From an uncultured Bacteroides sp. (lineage in GTDB: Bacteria; Bacteroidota; Bacteroidia; Bacteroidales; Bacteroidaceae), in contig USSR01000092.1 of NCBI GenBank assembly GCA_900557355.1, positions 1 to 14,783 on the forward strand: a stretch of 14,783 nt of DNA, given 5' to 3'. The translations under genes and the position numbers were made by a program. Shown in pieces: positions 1 to 7,448 of the stretch (position 1 is its first letter; each line of letters begins with the position of its first letter). Below the pieces are notes generated by a model. It saw only the letters and a list, made by a program, of their open reading frames with translations, had not been told where the DNA came from and did no database searches.

Positions 1-456
1 GTTAACTCTATCACTATTTATGACCGGAGTTTCATATTTATGGATATAAAGATTCCTGCCGGTGATTATAGTGCTTATCAGCTAAATTTCAATGATGTTG
101 CTGAGAATATCAACTTCGTATTTGGGATGTCATCAGTTGATTTTGCAAACAGTCTGAGTGATGGTATACTTAAGCTATACATGATGAATCTTGAAACTAA
201 CGCTTATTTGTGGGATGGTGAGTCGACTGCTAATAATGGTGGCTACTGGTGTAATTCTAAAAATGAGATTTGCGCTTGGGGTGCCGACGGTTTTTCCTAT
301 TTCATTGAGCCCAATATTGGGGATGACTCAGCAACTTTTGCCATAGGGCGTGCTCCTGGTATTGCATCGGGAACGGTTTATCTGATAAAATTTGGTGTAG
401 CAAGCAGTGACCAGTCAAAGATGCTATCGTTCTTTATTACTGCTACTTTTGAATAA
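1..456 (+). CDS. DUF4859 domain protein, 5' end missing
   Basis: The reading frame is open from the first base of the window, so the gene starts upstream and only its last 151 codons are present; the ATG at 40 is internal. The visible part aligns by eye with the C-terminal domain of the next gene's product. Shared features are a GG(Y/F)WCN motif, a WGA motif about 10 residues later, a central G-rich turn and a final run of beta-strand-like residues. This is the pattern I associate with DUF4859, a beta-rich domain of unknown function found in secreted Bacteroidetes proteins. No signal peptide or other domain can be judged because the N-terminus is absent. It ends with tandem stop codons (TAATAA), and a hairpin follows 14 bases later. 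It probably belongs to the same transcription unit as the BACON-DUF6055 gene and may likewise be a surface lipoprotein. The family call is fairly secure; the role is unknown. Confidence 0.8.
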   Translation, partial: VNSITIYDRSFIFMDIKIPAGDYSAYQLNFNDVAENINFVFGMSSVDFANSLSDGILKLYMMNLETNAYLWDGESTANNGGYWCNSKNEICAWGADGFSYFIEPNIGDDSATFAIGRAPGIASGTVYLIKFGVASSDQSKMLSFFITATFE

Positions 457-470
457 TAATAATTAGGAAG

Positions 471-506
471 GGCATTGCCGTTATGTCAAATCATAATGGC
501 AATGCT
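471..506 (+). terminator. Hairpin between the DUF4859 gene and the BACON-DUF6055 gene
   Basis: Bases 472-485 pair with 492-505 (14 pairs, one of them a G-T wobble at 480/497), and a further G-T pair is possible at 471/506. The loop is TCAAAT. The hairpin is followed by TATAATTA rather than a strong T run. It could be a partial terminator or an mRNA-stabilising element between two genes of one operon. The ATG at 483 lies inside the left arm, which argues against it as the start of the next gene. Confidence 0.5.
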
Positions 507-536
507 ATAATTAAGAACTACTTTAAAACTAAAAAG

Positions 537-2888
537 ATGAAATACAATATTCGACACTATTTTCACTTAATAGCTTCTGTAATAGCTATGGGTGGGACAT
601 TGTTGCTTGCAACGGGTTGTGAAGATGATGATATGTCAAAGTCAAAACCTGATTACGACCCTCGTTACAAAGGGGCAATTGGTGGATTCGGTACAGCCGA
701 TTATAATCTTGAATCTAATGTGAAGTCCGCTACGATAACTTTCAATTCTGACATGGCGTGGACTGCTGCGATAATTGATAGTGAAGGTAATGCTTGCCAA
801 TGGGCTTCAATCTCGCCTGAAAACGGGGAGGCCGGAGAAGGTCAGGCTATTACAGTGACTTTACAGGAAAACGAGGATATCTCCAATTCCCGTACTGCTA
901 CAGTGACAATATCTACAGAAAAGGGAGCTTCAAGTTCGATCACTATTGCCCAGAACTATAAAGTGTTATATCTTGATCCTGCTGATATTGAGGATTATGA
1001 TAAGTATACTTGTCCCGGAGTTTGGAATCCGCACTTTGAAAATGGTCCTGATGCAATGTTGCGTCATGACAGTTACTATTCATGGCATCGTATGAAACAG
1101 TCGGAACACTTCTTTGTATTTTGGTCGCCTGAGTTTGGAAACGATCCCAACTCTGCGGAAAATCAGAGTAGTGGTATGTGGGTGGACATTGATGATCTAC
1201 TTCAGAAAGCTGAACAATATTTTACGACTAATATTAATACTCTCGGTATGGCTGTCCTTGGAGAAGGGAAATCCATGCTTGATGACTATAAAATGCAGAT
1301 TTATTTGATTTATCAGGATGAATGGCTCGCTACTGGTTCCGGTTATGATGACAAAATTGGTGCCCTTTGGGTAAACCCGTCTACTTGTCATCCTGTAGGT
1401 TCTACCATAGCTCACGAAATAGGTCACTCATTCCAATATCAGGTTTATGCTGATAAAGTGAACAAACAAGGATACCCGGCTGATTTGCATCATGGATTCC
1501 GCTATGGTTTTGGCCCTGACGGTGCTGGTGGATGTGCTTTTTGGGAACAATGTGCACAATGGCAAGCTCAATTAGACTATCCGGAAGAAATGTTCGGCTA
1601 TCACCTCGACGTGTGGAAGAAAAACTGTCATCGTCACTTTAATCATGAATGGATGCGTTATGCAAGCTACTGGTTGCAGCACACATGGGTAGAGAAACAT
1701 GGTATCAATGCTTATGGGCATATCTGGCGTGATTCGGAATTTCCTGAAGATCCACTACAAACTTATCAGCGTTTATATTGCGGCAATGATAAGAATGTTC
1801 TCTATGCTGATCTGTACGACTATGCTTCACGTATGGTATATTATGACTTAAAGTTTGCCAATAATGATAATAAACCGGTGATTGTACCCGATAATGTGAA
1901 AGGTGATTACAATACTGACTTATATAAGGTGGGTGACCTCAAATATCAGGTGGGTTATGCGAGTTGTCCTGGAACTACTGGCTTCAATGTTATTAAAATG
2001 AAAGTGCCTGCTGCTGGTGTTACTGTTTCTACTACAGTTAGTGCTATTACTCCCGGAAGTACTCTTGCTAAGGGAGATAAAGGCGAACAGGTAGACGGAG
2101 ATGGAAAAGTTGTGGCTAAAACCACGACCTACAACGATTCGGATAACACTTCATCCAACTACCGTTATGGTTATGTAGCTATAGTAAATGGTAAACCGAC
2201 CTATTCAGAAATGAGTAAAGGTGCCGAAGGTACGGCTTCGTATACAGTACCTGCCGGCGTTAATGAACTCTATTTCGTCATAATGGCTGCTCCTGATGAA
2301 TACAATCGTCAGTATTGGAATGATAAGGAAGCTGATGACGAACAATGGCCCTACACTATTACTTTGAGTGGCACCGACGTGGAAAGTTATAATGATGTAG
2401 TTGAAGTGGAACTTGATCCGAATGCCAAGCCTAAAAGTATTGAGATGATTATCAATGTGCGCGGTACGGCTGATTCATCTTATGATTTTGCTCGTTATAA
2501 CATCGCCTACTACGATAATGCAGCCATTTGCCATGCTTTTTGTCTGATGCCGGAAGATATAGCTGCAATTCAGCATCATAGCTCTAACGGATTGGCTGAA
2601 GGAAAAATCTGTATGCGTTTGAAATTGTCTGATGGTACTTATAGTTACGAAGATAACTGTACTGGTGAGTTAGGTGGATTCTGGTGCAATGCTGCAGGTG
2701 AACCACAAGGGTGGGGTGCAAATGCACGCACTTACACCAAACTTCACACCATCTACGATATGGAAGTAGGCTTTATGCCAGGTGCTCTCACTGCCGGAGA
2801 AACTTATCCTCAAGTCGTTGAACTTGTCTATACCAAGGATGGTAAGGAATACATTGCTACTCTTAAATTTAATTTTATTATAGAATAG
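537..2888 (+). CDS. Surface lipoprotein: BACON + DUF6055 putative zinc peptidase + DUF4859
   Basis: I place the start at 537 (783 residues), not at the in-frame ATG 483. From 537 the protein begins with a normal lipoprotein signal and lipobox (LLATGC, Cys28), while 483 lies in a hairpin and would add 18 polar residues before the signal. CEDDD after the cysteine resembles the acidic export signal of surface-exposed Bacteroidetes lipoproteins. Residues about 48-140 form a BACON domain, with an SxxxWTA-like start, a WASISPENG segment and a final SITIAQN strand. Residues about 165-630 resemble DUF6055, with FGND, IGALW, HEIGH at 293-297 and GGCAFWE, where E337 is a candidate third zinc ligand. 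This region ends in a beta-rich part with QWPYTI. Residues about 640-783 are a DUF4859 domain like that of the preceding gene. The core is paralogous to the protein at 6074. HExxH suggests a surface zinc peptidase, but activity and substrate are inferred. Confidence 0.85.
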   Translation: MKYNIRHYFHLIASVIAMGGTLLLATGCEDDDMSKSKPDYDPRYKGAIGGFGTADYNLESNVKSATITFNSDMAWTAAIIDSEGNACQWASISPENGEAGEGQAITVTLQENEDISNSRTATVTISTEKGASSSITIAQNYKVLYLDPADIEDYDKYTCPGVWNPHFENGPDAMLRHDSYYSWHRMKQSEHFFVFWSPEFGNDPNSAENQSSGMWVDIDDLLQKAEQYFTTNINTLGMAVLGEGKSMLDDYKMQIYLIYQDEWLATGSGYDDKIGALWVNPSTCHPVGSTIAHEIGHSFQYQVYADKVNKQGYPADLHHGFRYGFGPDGAGGCAFWEQCAQWQAQLDYPEEMFGYHLDVWKKNCHRHFNHEWMRYASYWLQHTWVEKHGINAYGHIWRDSEFPEDPLQTYQRLYCGNDKNVLYADLYDYASRMVYYDLKFANNDNKPVIVPDNVKGDYNTDLYKVGDLKYQVGYASCPGTTGFNVIKMKVPAAGVTVSTTVSAITPGSTLAKGDKGEQVDGDGKVVAKTTTYNDSDNTSSNYRYGYVAIVNGKPTYSEMSKGAEGTASYTVPAGVNELYFVIMAAPDEYNRQYWNDKEADDEQWPYTITLSGTDVESYNDVVEVELDPNAKPKSIEMIINVRGTADSSYDFARYNIAYYDNAAICHAFCLMPEDIAAIQHHSSNGLAEGKICMRLKLSDGTYSYEDNCTGELGGFWCNAAGEPQGWGANARTYTKLHTIYDMEVGFMPGALTAGETYPQVVELVYTKDGKEYIATLKFNFIIE

Positions 2889-2917
2889 TATAAGGCCTGA
2901 AGTATGTATTCCATATG

Positions 2918-2963
2918 ATATGATTGGTAGGGGGATGTTTATTCATCCCCCTACCAATCATAT
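2918..2963 (+). terminator. Strong rho-independent-type terminator
   Basis: Bases 2918-2937 and 2944-2963 form a perfect 20-bp inverted repeat around the 6-base loop TTTATT, with a GGGGG/CCCCC block near the loop. It starts 29 bases after the stop codon of the BACON-DUF6055 gene and is followed by ATATTTC. The stem is long and perfect and should end transcription of the left operon. Its near symmetry means it could also stop transcription from the other strand. Confidence 0.85.
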
Positions 2964-3160
2964 ATTTCTAAAAGGAAGAAAGTTAAAGAATGTATCCCTA
3001 GTGGCGATACGTTATGTTTCTTTTATTGTGAGCCTTATGAGCTGAATGTTCTTTTTGTACTGATAATTTTTAAGGTTGTGGTATGTGTTATTTCATGTCG
3101 TTTGTGGTCGCTTTGGGTGTACTTTCTTTATTTTATTATTAACTTTAAATTAATACAGTT
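2964..3160 (+). other. Intergenic leader before the M43 gene
   Basis: This AT-rich stretch of 197 bases should hold the promoter of the metallopeptidase gene, because a strong terminator lies just upstream. I see no full TAnnTTTG box. The nearest matches are TATGTTTC at 3013-3020 and TAATTTTT at 3064-3071, each with one mismatch and no well-placed TTTG upstream. A weak hairpin (2989-2996 with 3006-3013, one wobble pair) is also present. There is no Shine-Dalgarno sequence before the ATG; the bases before it are A/T rich, as is common in Bacteroides. Confidence 0.4.
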
Positions 3161-4663
3161 ATGAATAAGTATATAATATTTCTGCTGATATGTCTTTTCG
3201 TTATGGGATGTAGCGATAATAACCCAGAACAAATAGAAGAAATATCTGTATCGGAAATAGGAACTTGTGGGACTCCAGCACCTCCTCCACCAGCTTGGTT
3301 TTTTGAATCTGATACGCGAGGATTAAATAATGAAAAATATTATAATTTGAATGTTTTTGTCCATGTTGTTAGGACCTCCTATGGGTATGGATTTAATAAA
3401 GAAACTGTATCCTCAACGATTATTAGTAATCTCAATCGAGATTATTTAAATACAAATTTCTCGTTTAGTTTATTAGGCTCTGAATATATAGATGACGATA
3501 ACTTTAATAACCTTCCGAGTGCTTTGATTAACCCTTTGTTTGGTAAGAATCGCCGTTCTAATGCTATAAATATTTATGTGTTAACTACTGGTACTAATTT
3601 TAATGCTGCAGGGCAAGCACAGTCAATTCCTTCTACTGCTTGTATTATTAAAGGAAATTATTATAAAGAAAGTACTGTAGCACATGAAGTAGGACACTGC
3701 TTAGGGTTATATCACACTCATCATGGTACAAGCGTAGGTGAAAGAGGAAGTGGCACTTGTGCTGAGTTAGTTGATGGTTCAAATGCTACTACGTGTGGTG
3801 ATTATATTAGTGATACACCTGCAGATCCTAATATTTGGAATTTATGCACTTATGTGGGGACTATTACTGATGCTAATGGGGAATTTTATTCTCCTTCTTC
3901 TTCAAATTTAATGTCATATGCTGGCAAGTCATGTCGTACTCAATTTACTTCAACACAAAATCAACGGATGCTAAATACGGTAGAACGTAATTATGGTTTG
4001 TTGGCAACAATTAAACCTTGGATAAATGGTTCTGATTTTTTTGCCACTTCTGGTACTTATTCTGTAGACTTAGCAGATCGTTTTGACGTTCAATGGACGG
4101 TTGAGTGTCAGTCATATTCGAAGCAAAAAGGCGGCTATGAAGCGTATTCAAAACAATTTTCGGGGCACTCGATTACTATCGTAAATCAGGATGATGCATC
4201 TCCATCACAGCTTTATACGATAACTATGCGAGCTACTTTTGGTGATAAAACTATTATGGAAACTAAGAAAGTGTATCATGTTATGGTTTATTCTGAAACA
4301 GGACAATTAAGATGGAGCACGAGTCCAGATGGGAGTAGTAGCTCTACTACACAGGTAGGTACCATCAATTTAAAGGATCCTTTTAATAGCCCTGTAAAGG
4401 TATATCAAAATGGTTACTTGTATTTATATTATGATGATAGTTTAGGCGGGAATTCTGTGACTTATCCTGATTATTATAATTTTCAATTTATGGAAGGACC
4501 TGGTAGTTCTTTTACGAAACCTACTTCTGCCAATAATGCTTTTTATTGTCCGAGAACAGTTTCGGTTGGTACTAGCTCATTGCGAGCTGTATTGTGTATA
4601 TCCATAAACGGATACGTAAATTTTTTAAGTATTCCTATTCAGGTATTACCAGCTGTCAATTGA
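3161..4663 (+). CDS. Secreted M43 (pappalysin-type) zinc metallopeptidase lipoprotein
   Basis: The 500-residue product starts with a short lipoprotein signal (FVMGC, Cys17) and then a low-complexity linker with four consecutive prolines at about residue 43. The catalytic site is HEVGHCLGLYH at 175-185, the extended HExxHxxGxxH zinc motif of metzincins, with H175, H179 and H185 as ligands and E176 as catalytic base. A CGD..SDTP block follows, and the Met-turn is NLMSYAG with Met251. Together these fit peptidase family M43 (pappalysin, ulilysin, cytophagalysin). Residues about 285-500 form a beta-rich C-terminal part with Ig-like strands, possibly for substrate binding. It should act as an endopeptidase outside the cell or at its surface; specificity cannot be read. 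It is flanked by a terminator on the left and a hairpin on the right, so it may be transcribed alone. Its base composition is clearly more AT-rich than the CotH gene beside it (hand-counted 60-base stretches give about 22-32% GC against about 50%), which suggests separate acquisition. Confidence 0.88.
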   Translation: MNKYIIFLLICLFVMGCSDNNPEQIEEISVSEIGTCGTPAPPPPAWFFESDTRGLNNEKYYNLNVFVHVVRTSYGYGFNKETVSSTIISNLNRDYLNTNFSFSLLGSEYIDDDNFNNLPSALINPLFGKNRRSNAINIYVLTTGTNFNAAGQAQSIPSTACIIKGNYYKESTVAHEVGHCLGLYHTHHGTSVGERGSGTCAELVDGSNATTCGDYISDTPADPNIWNLCTYVGTITDANGEFYSPSSSNLMSYAGKSCRTQFTSTQNQRMLNTVERNYGLLATIKPWINGSDFFATSGTYSVDLADRFDVQWTVECQSYSKQKGGYEAYSKQFSGHSITIVNQDDASPSQLYTITMRATFGDKTIMETKKVYHVMVYSETGQLRWSTSPDGSSSSTTQVGTINLKDPFNSPVKVYQNGYLYLYYDDSLGGNSVTYPDYYNFQFMEGPGSSFTKPTSANNAFYCPRTVSVGTSSLRAVLCISINGYVNFLSIPIQVLPAVN

Positions 4664-4721
4664 ACTTATAGGGATGTTTTCTGCTATTTTAAGTATAATT
4701 AAAATTTAACTAATGTAGAAA

Positions 4722-4762
4722 AAGGCAGTCTAAAAGTCCTAAAATGTTTTTAAGACTGCCTT
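4722..4762 (+). terminator. Inverted repeat between M43 and CotH genes
   Basis: Bases 4722-4731 (AAGGCAGTCT) pair perfectly with 4753-4762, and four more A-T pairs can form toward the loop if A4752 bulges out. On the + strand it is followed by TAAATTATA, a poor T run. On the - strand the stem is followed by TTTTTC, which looks like a better terminator, although no - strand gene is visible here. It ends 13 bases before the CotH start codon, so it might terminate the M43 transcript, or weaken or control read-through into the CotH operon. Confidence 0.6.
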
Positions 4763-4775
4763 AAATTATATATCA

Positions 4776-6068
4776 ATGAAATTTTCAAATTTGTTTGGCT
4801 TAGTCTGTTTATCTTTGTTTTTAGTAAACTGCTCTGATGCTTCAGAGCCTGTTGACCCTTGCCCGATAGTGCCAGAAGTACCATCACCCTCCATGTATCA
4901 AGTTGCCCAACTGACCATCAACACCGAAAATGGTGCTCCTGTTATTTCAAAGGACAAGAAGGACTATGTGAATTGTACCCTTATGATTGACTCGGAAAAA
5001 GAAGAATGGGACTATACCGGACCAGGGCGCATTCGCGGACGTGGGAATTCTACCTGGCTTTGGTATCCGAAGAAACCTTATCGCATTAAGCTGGATAAGA
5101 AGTCGGAAATACTTGGACTGGCTACTGAAAAGGATTGGGTGCTTCTTGCCAATTACCGTGATCCGACCCACATGATGAATACCTTTACATTTATTGTAGG
5201 TGAGAAGTTAGGTTTGCCTTATACTAATCATTCTCGTTATGTGGAAGTAACACTGAACGGTGAGTACATCGGACTCTATCAGTTGACAGAGCAAGTGGAA
5301 CAAGGGAGTAGCCGCGTAGCGGTGGATGACGAACAGGGTATGCTGATTTCGCTGGATGCGGACGACGGACCGGAATTGAATCCGAACGGGGAAGACAACT
5401 TCTGGTCGACAGTTTACCGAATGCCCATTTGTGTGAAACATCCGGAAGACGCTACTGCCACACAACTGAAAGGGGTGCAGGATGACTTTGCCCGATTAGA
5501 ACAGAGCATACATGACAGCGATTATGAAACAACCGCTCGGCTGATGAATATTGCTTCGTTTATAGATTATATGATAATACAGGAACTGGTGTACAATGTG
5601 GAGGTAGATGCTCCACGCAGCATCTATATGCATAAAGATAAAAACGGGCTTTGGACTATGGGACCACTTTGGGATTTTGATGCAGGATTTGACTTTGACT
5701 GGGGAACCATGTATACCGGACATAACTATTTCACCAGCTATCGGGAACTTGTATTGGGCACTGATCCGGTCAATCATACCGGAGGCTATCGTGTTCCGTC
5801 TTTCTTTACGGATCTTTTCAAAAATAAGCGCTTTGTGAGCGAATACAAGGCACGTTGGAAAGAAATAAAAGATAAGATTATGTCAGAGTTCTGGGAGGAA
5901 ACGAATACTTTTGTTGTGAACTGCTCCGAAGCCATGAAGCGTAATGCCGAGTGCTGGCCTATTGATAAAAATTATCAGACGGAGATAACCCGGATGAAAC
6001 AATGGCTTCAACAACGTATCGATTATTTAGATACTGTTATTAAAAACTATCCGTCAGGAACAAAATAA
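4776..6068 (+). CDS. CotH-kinase-like surface lipoprotein
   Basis: This 430-residue protein begins with a lipoprotein signal (LFLVNC, Cys19) followed by SDASEP. The rest matches the CotH kinase family: RGRGNSTW at 87-94 followed by PKKPYRIKL (98-106), then KDWVLLANYRDPT, NGEYIGLYQLTEQV, QELVYN (269-274) and the acidic MGPLWDFDAGFDFDWG segment from residue 295. D300 and D302 are candidate metal-binding or catalytic residues by analogy. Bacillus CotH phosphorylates spore-coat proteins, and secreted relatives are common in bacteria that do not form spores, where their targets are mostly unknown. Here the protein would face the periplasm or the outside, so ATP supply and substrate are open questions. 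Its stop codon lies 5 bases before the start of the DUF6055 gene, so the two are surely co-transcribed. The family call is strong; kinase activity is inferred. Confidence 0.88.
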   Translation: MKFSNLFGLVCLSLFLVNCSDASEPVDPCPIVPEVPSPSMYQVAQLTINTENGAPVISKDKKDYVNCTLMIDSEKEEWDYTGPGRIRGRGNSTWLWYPKKPYRIKLDKKSEILGLATEKDWVLLANYRDPTHMMNTFTFIVGEKLGLPYTNHSRYVEVTLNGEYIGLYQLTEQVEQGSSRVAVDDEQGMLISLDADDGPELNPNGEDNFWSTVYRMPICVKHPEDATATQLKGVQDDFARLEQSIHDSDYETTARLMNIASFIDYMIIQELVYNVEVDAPRSIYMHKDKNGLWTMGPLWDFDAGFDFDWGTMYTGHNYFTSYRELVLGTDPVNHTGGYRVPSFFTDLFKNKRFVSEYKARWKEIKDKIMSEFWEETNTFVVNCSEAMKRNAECWPIDKNYQTEITRMKQWLQQRIDYLDTVIKNYPSGTK

Positions 6069-6073
6069 AGATT

Positions 6074-7402
6074 ATGAAGAAGTATATCCTTTTATTAAGT
6101 CTTGCTATCGTTTGGGGATTAGCCTTGAAGGCGCAGAATGTGGCATCCGTTCCTATACCTGCTGGCAAAGCCATTTATATTCCCAAAGACCTTCAGGGAA
6201 TGGATTTGCAAAACCCTGAAAGCAAGTGGAGCTACCGCCGCATGGCCTGCACTGAAAACTTCGTCATCTTCTGGGAGAAAGGCTTCGGGAACGATTTGTC
6301 CAACCCTCCACAGTTGGAAGGACATGATATGAAAGTTGATTTACCGAATCTGATGGATAAGTTGGAGAGCTTTTACCGTTTCTTCTGTGATACACTGGAA
6401 TTCTCACGTCCCGGTTCCAAGTGCGACAAGTATCGTATGATGGTGATGTTGAACTATTCCCTGGAAGGCACGGCATACGGTGGAGATTATGACGGAGAAA
6501 TCGGTGCATTATGGATTGCCCCCAACCGTGTGCAAGATAAGAAACTGAACTGTATCGCCCATGAATTGGGACATAGTTTTCAGGCACAGATCAGTTGCGA
6601 TGGGCAGGGTGAAGCCTGGGGAGGATGCGGTTTCTTTGAAATGACTTCGCAATGGATGCTGTGGCAGGTTAATCCCGAATGGATTACTGATGAAAAATAT
6701 CATTGGGAGGCTTTCATGAAGTTGACTCACAAGGCTTATCTCCACATGGAGAACATTTATCATTCACCTTACGTATTGGAATATTGGGGTATGAAACGGG
6801 GACTTCCCATTATAGCCGAACTTTACCGTCAGGGAAAGAGGGGAGAAGACCCGGTTATCACCTACAAACGTTTGGCTGCTTTGAATCAGCAACAATTCTG
6901 TGATGAGATGTTTGATACTTACCGGCACTTTATTAACTGGGACTTTCCGCGCGTCTGGAAAGAAACACGCCCGTGTGCCAATAAATATACTTCTCAGCTA
7001 ATTACTCAGCCGGATGGTTGGTACGAAATAACATCGGAGAATTGTCCTGAAAATTATGGATTCAATGCGATTCCTTTGCTTGTTCCTCAACCGGGAGAGA
7101 AAGTGAAAGTGGACTTCTGCGGAGAAGCGGGAAAGGAAAGATATACTGCAATCCATACAGATAAGGCGGGTTGGCGTTATGGTTTTGTTGCCGTAACGGC
7201 AGAAGGTGAATCTATTTATGGGGAAATGGGCGATAATAGCGGGAAAAGTATTATTTTTACAGCTCCAAAAGATCAAACTCTGACTTATTTGTGGCTGGTT
7301 GTGATGGGAGCGCCAACGGAACATTGGATGAATCCCGCTCCGGGAGAGAAAGATGCTCAATGGCCATACCGCATCAGGGTTACGGGAAGCAATCCTTTAT
7401 AA
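6074..7402 (+). CDS. Secreted DUF6055 putative zinc metallopeptidase
   Basis: The 442-residue product has a standard signal peptide (probable cleavage ALKA|QN after residue 20) and no lipobox, so it is likely periplasmic or released. It is paralogous to residues about 165-630 of the protein at 537. Shared blocks include FGND, IGALW, IAHE(L/I)GHSFQ, GGC(G/A)F(F/W)E, RYG(F/Y)VA and QWPY(R/T)I. HELGH is at 163-167, and E189 in GGCGFFE is a candidate third ligand, which would make it a gluzincin-like enzyme. It lacks the BACON and DUF4859 domains of its paralogue, so it is the minimal form of the family. The C-terminal 120 residues or so look beta-rich. It sits 5 bases after CotH and 46 bases before the transporter start, so it is the second gene of a four-gene operon. 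Peptidase activity is suggested by the motif alone; the family has no function that I can cite. Confidence 0.8.
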   Translation: MKKYILLLSLAIVWGLALKAQNVASVPIPAGKAIYIPKDLQGMDLQNPESKWSYRRMACTENFVIFWEKGFGNDLSNPPQLEGHDMKVDLPNLMDKLESFYRFFCDTLEFSRPGSKCDKYRMMVMLNYSLEGTAYGGDYDGEIGALWIAPNRVQDKKLNCIAHELGHSFQAQISCDGQGEAWGGCGFFEMTSQWMLWQVNPEWITDEKYHWEAFMKLTHKAYLHMENIYHSPYVLEYWGMKRGLPIIAELYRQGKRGEDPVITYKRLAALNQQQFCDEMFDTYRHFINWDFPRVWKETRPCANKYTSQLITQPDGWYEITSENCPENYGFNAIPLLVPQPGEKVKVDFCGEAGKERYTAIHTDKAGWRYGFVAVTAEGESIYGEMGDNSGKSIIFTAPKDQTLTYLWLVVMGAPTEHWMNPAPGEKDAQWPYRIRVTGSNPL

Positions 7403-7448
7403 ACATACAGATAAATACGATGTCTGCAAAAGAAACATATATGAACCG

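Noticed and set aside
40..456. ATG at 40 as the true start of the first gene
   Set aside because: The frame is open to the window edge and the residues from 40 are already inside the domain; there is no signal peptide.
483..536. In-frame N-terminal extension of the BACON-DUF6055 gene
   Set aside because: It would put 18 polar residues before the lipoprotein signal and begins inside a hairpin stem.
2918..2963. Long perfect palindrome as an insertion-sequence end or attachment site
   Set aside because: It sits 29 bases after a stop codon, has a short loop and a GC-rich stem, and no partner copy or integrase is present; a terminator explains it.
7353..7448. In-frame N-terminal extension of the transporter gene
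   Set aside because: It lies within the DUF6055 coding region and encodes a polar stretch not expected in EamA proteins.
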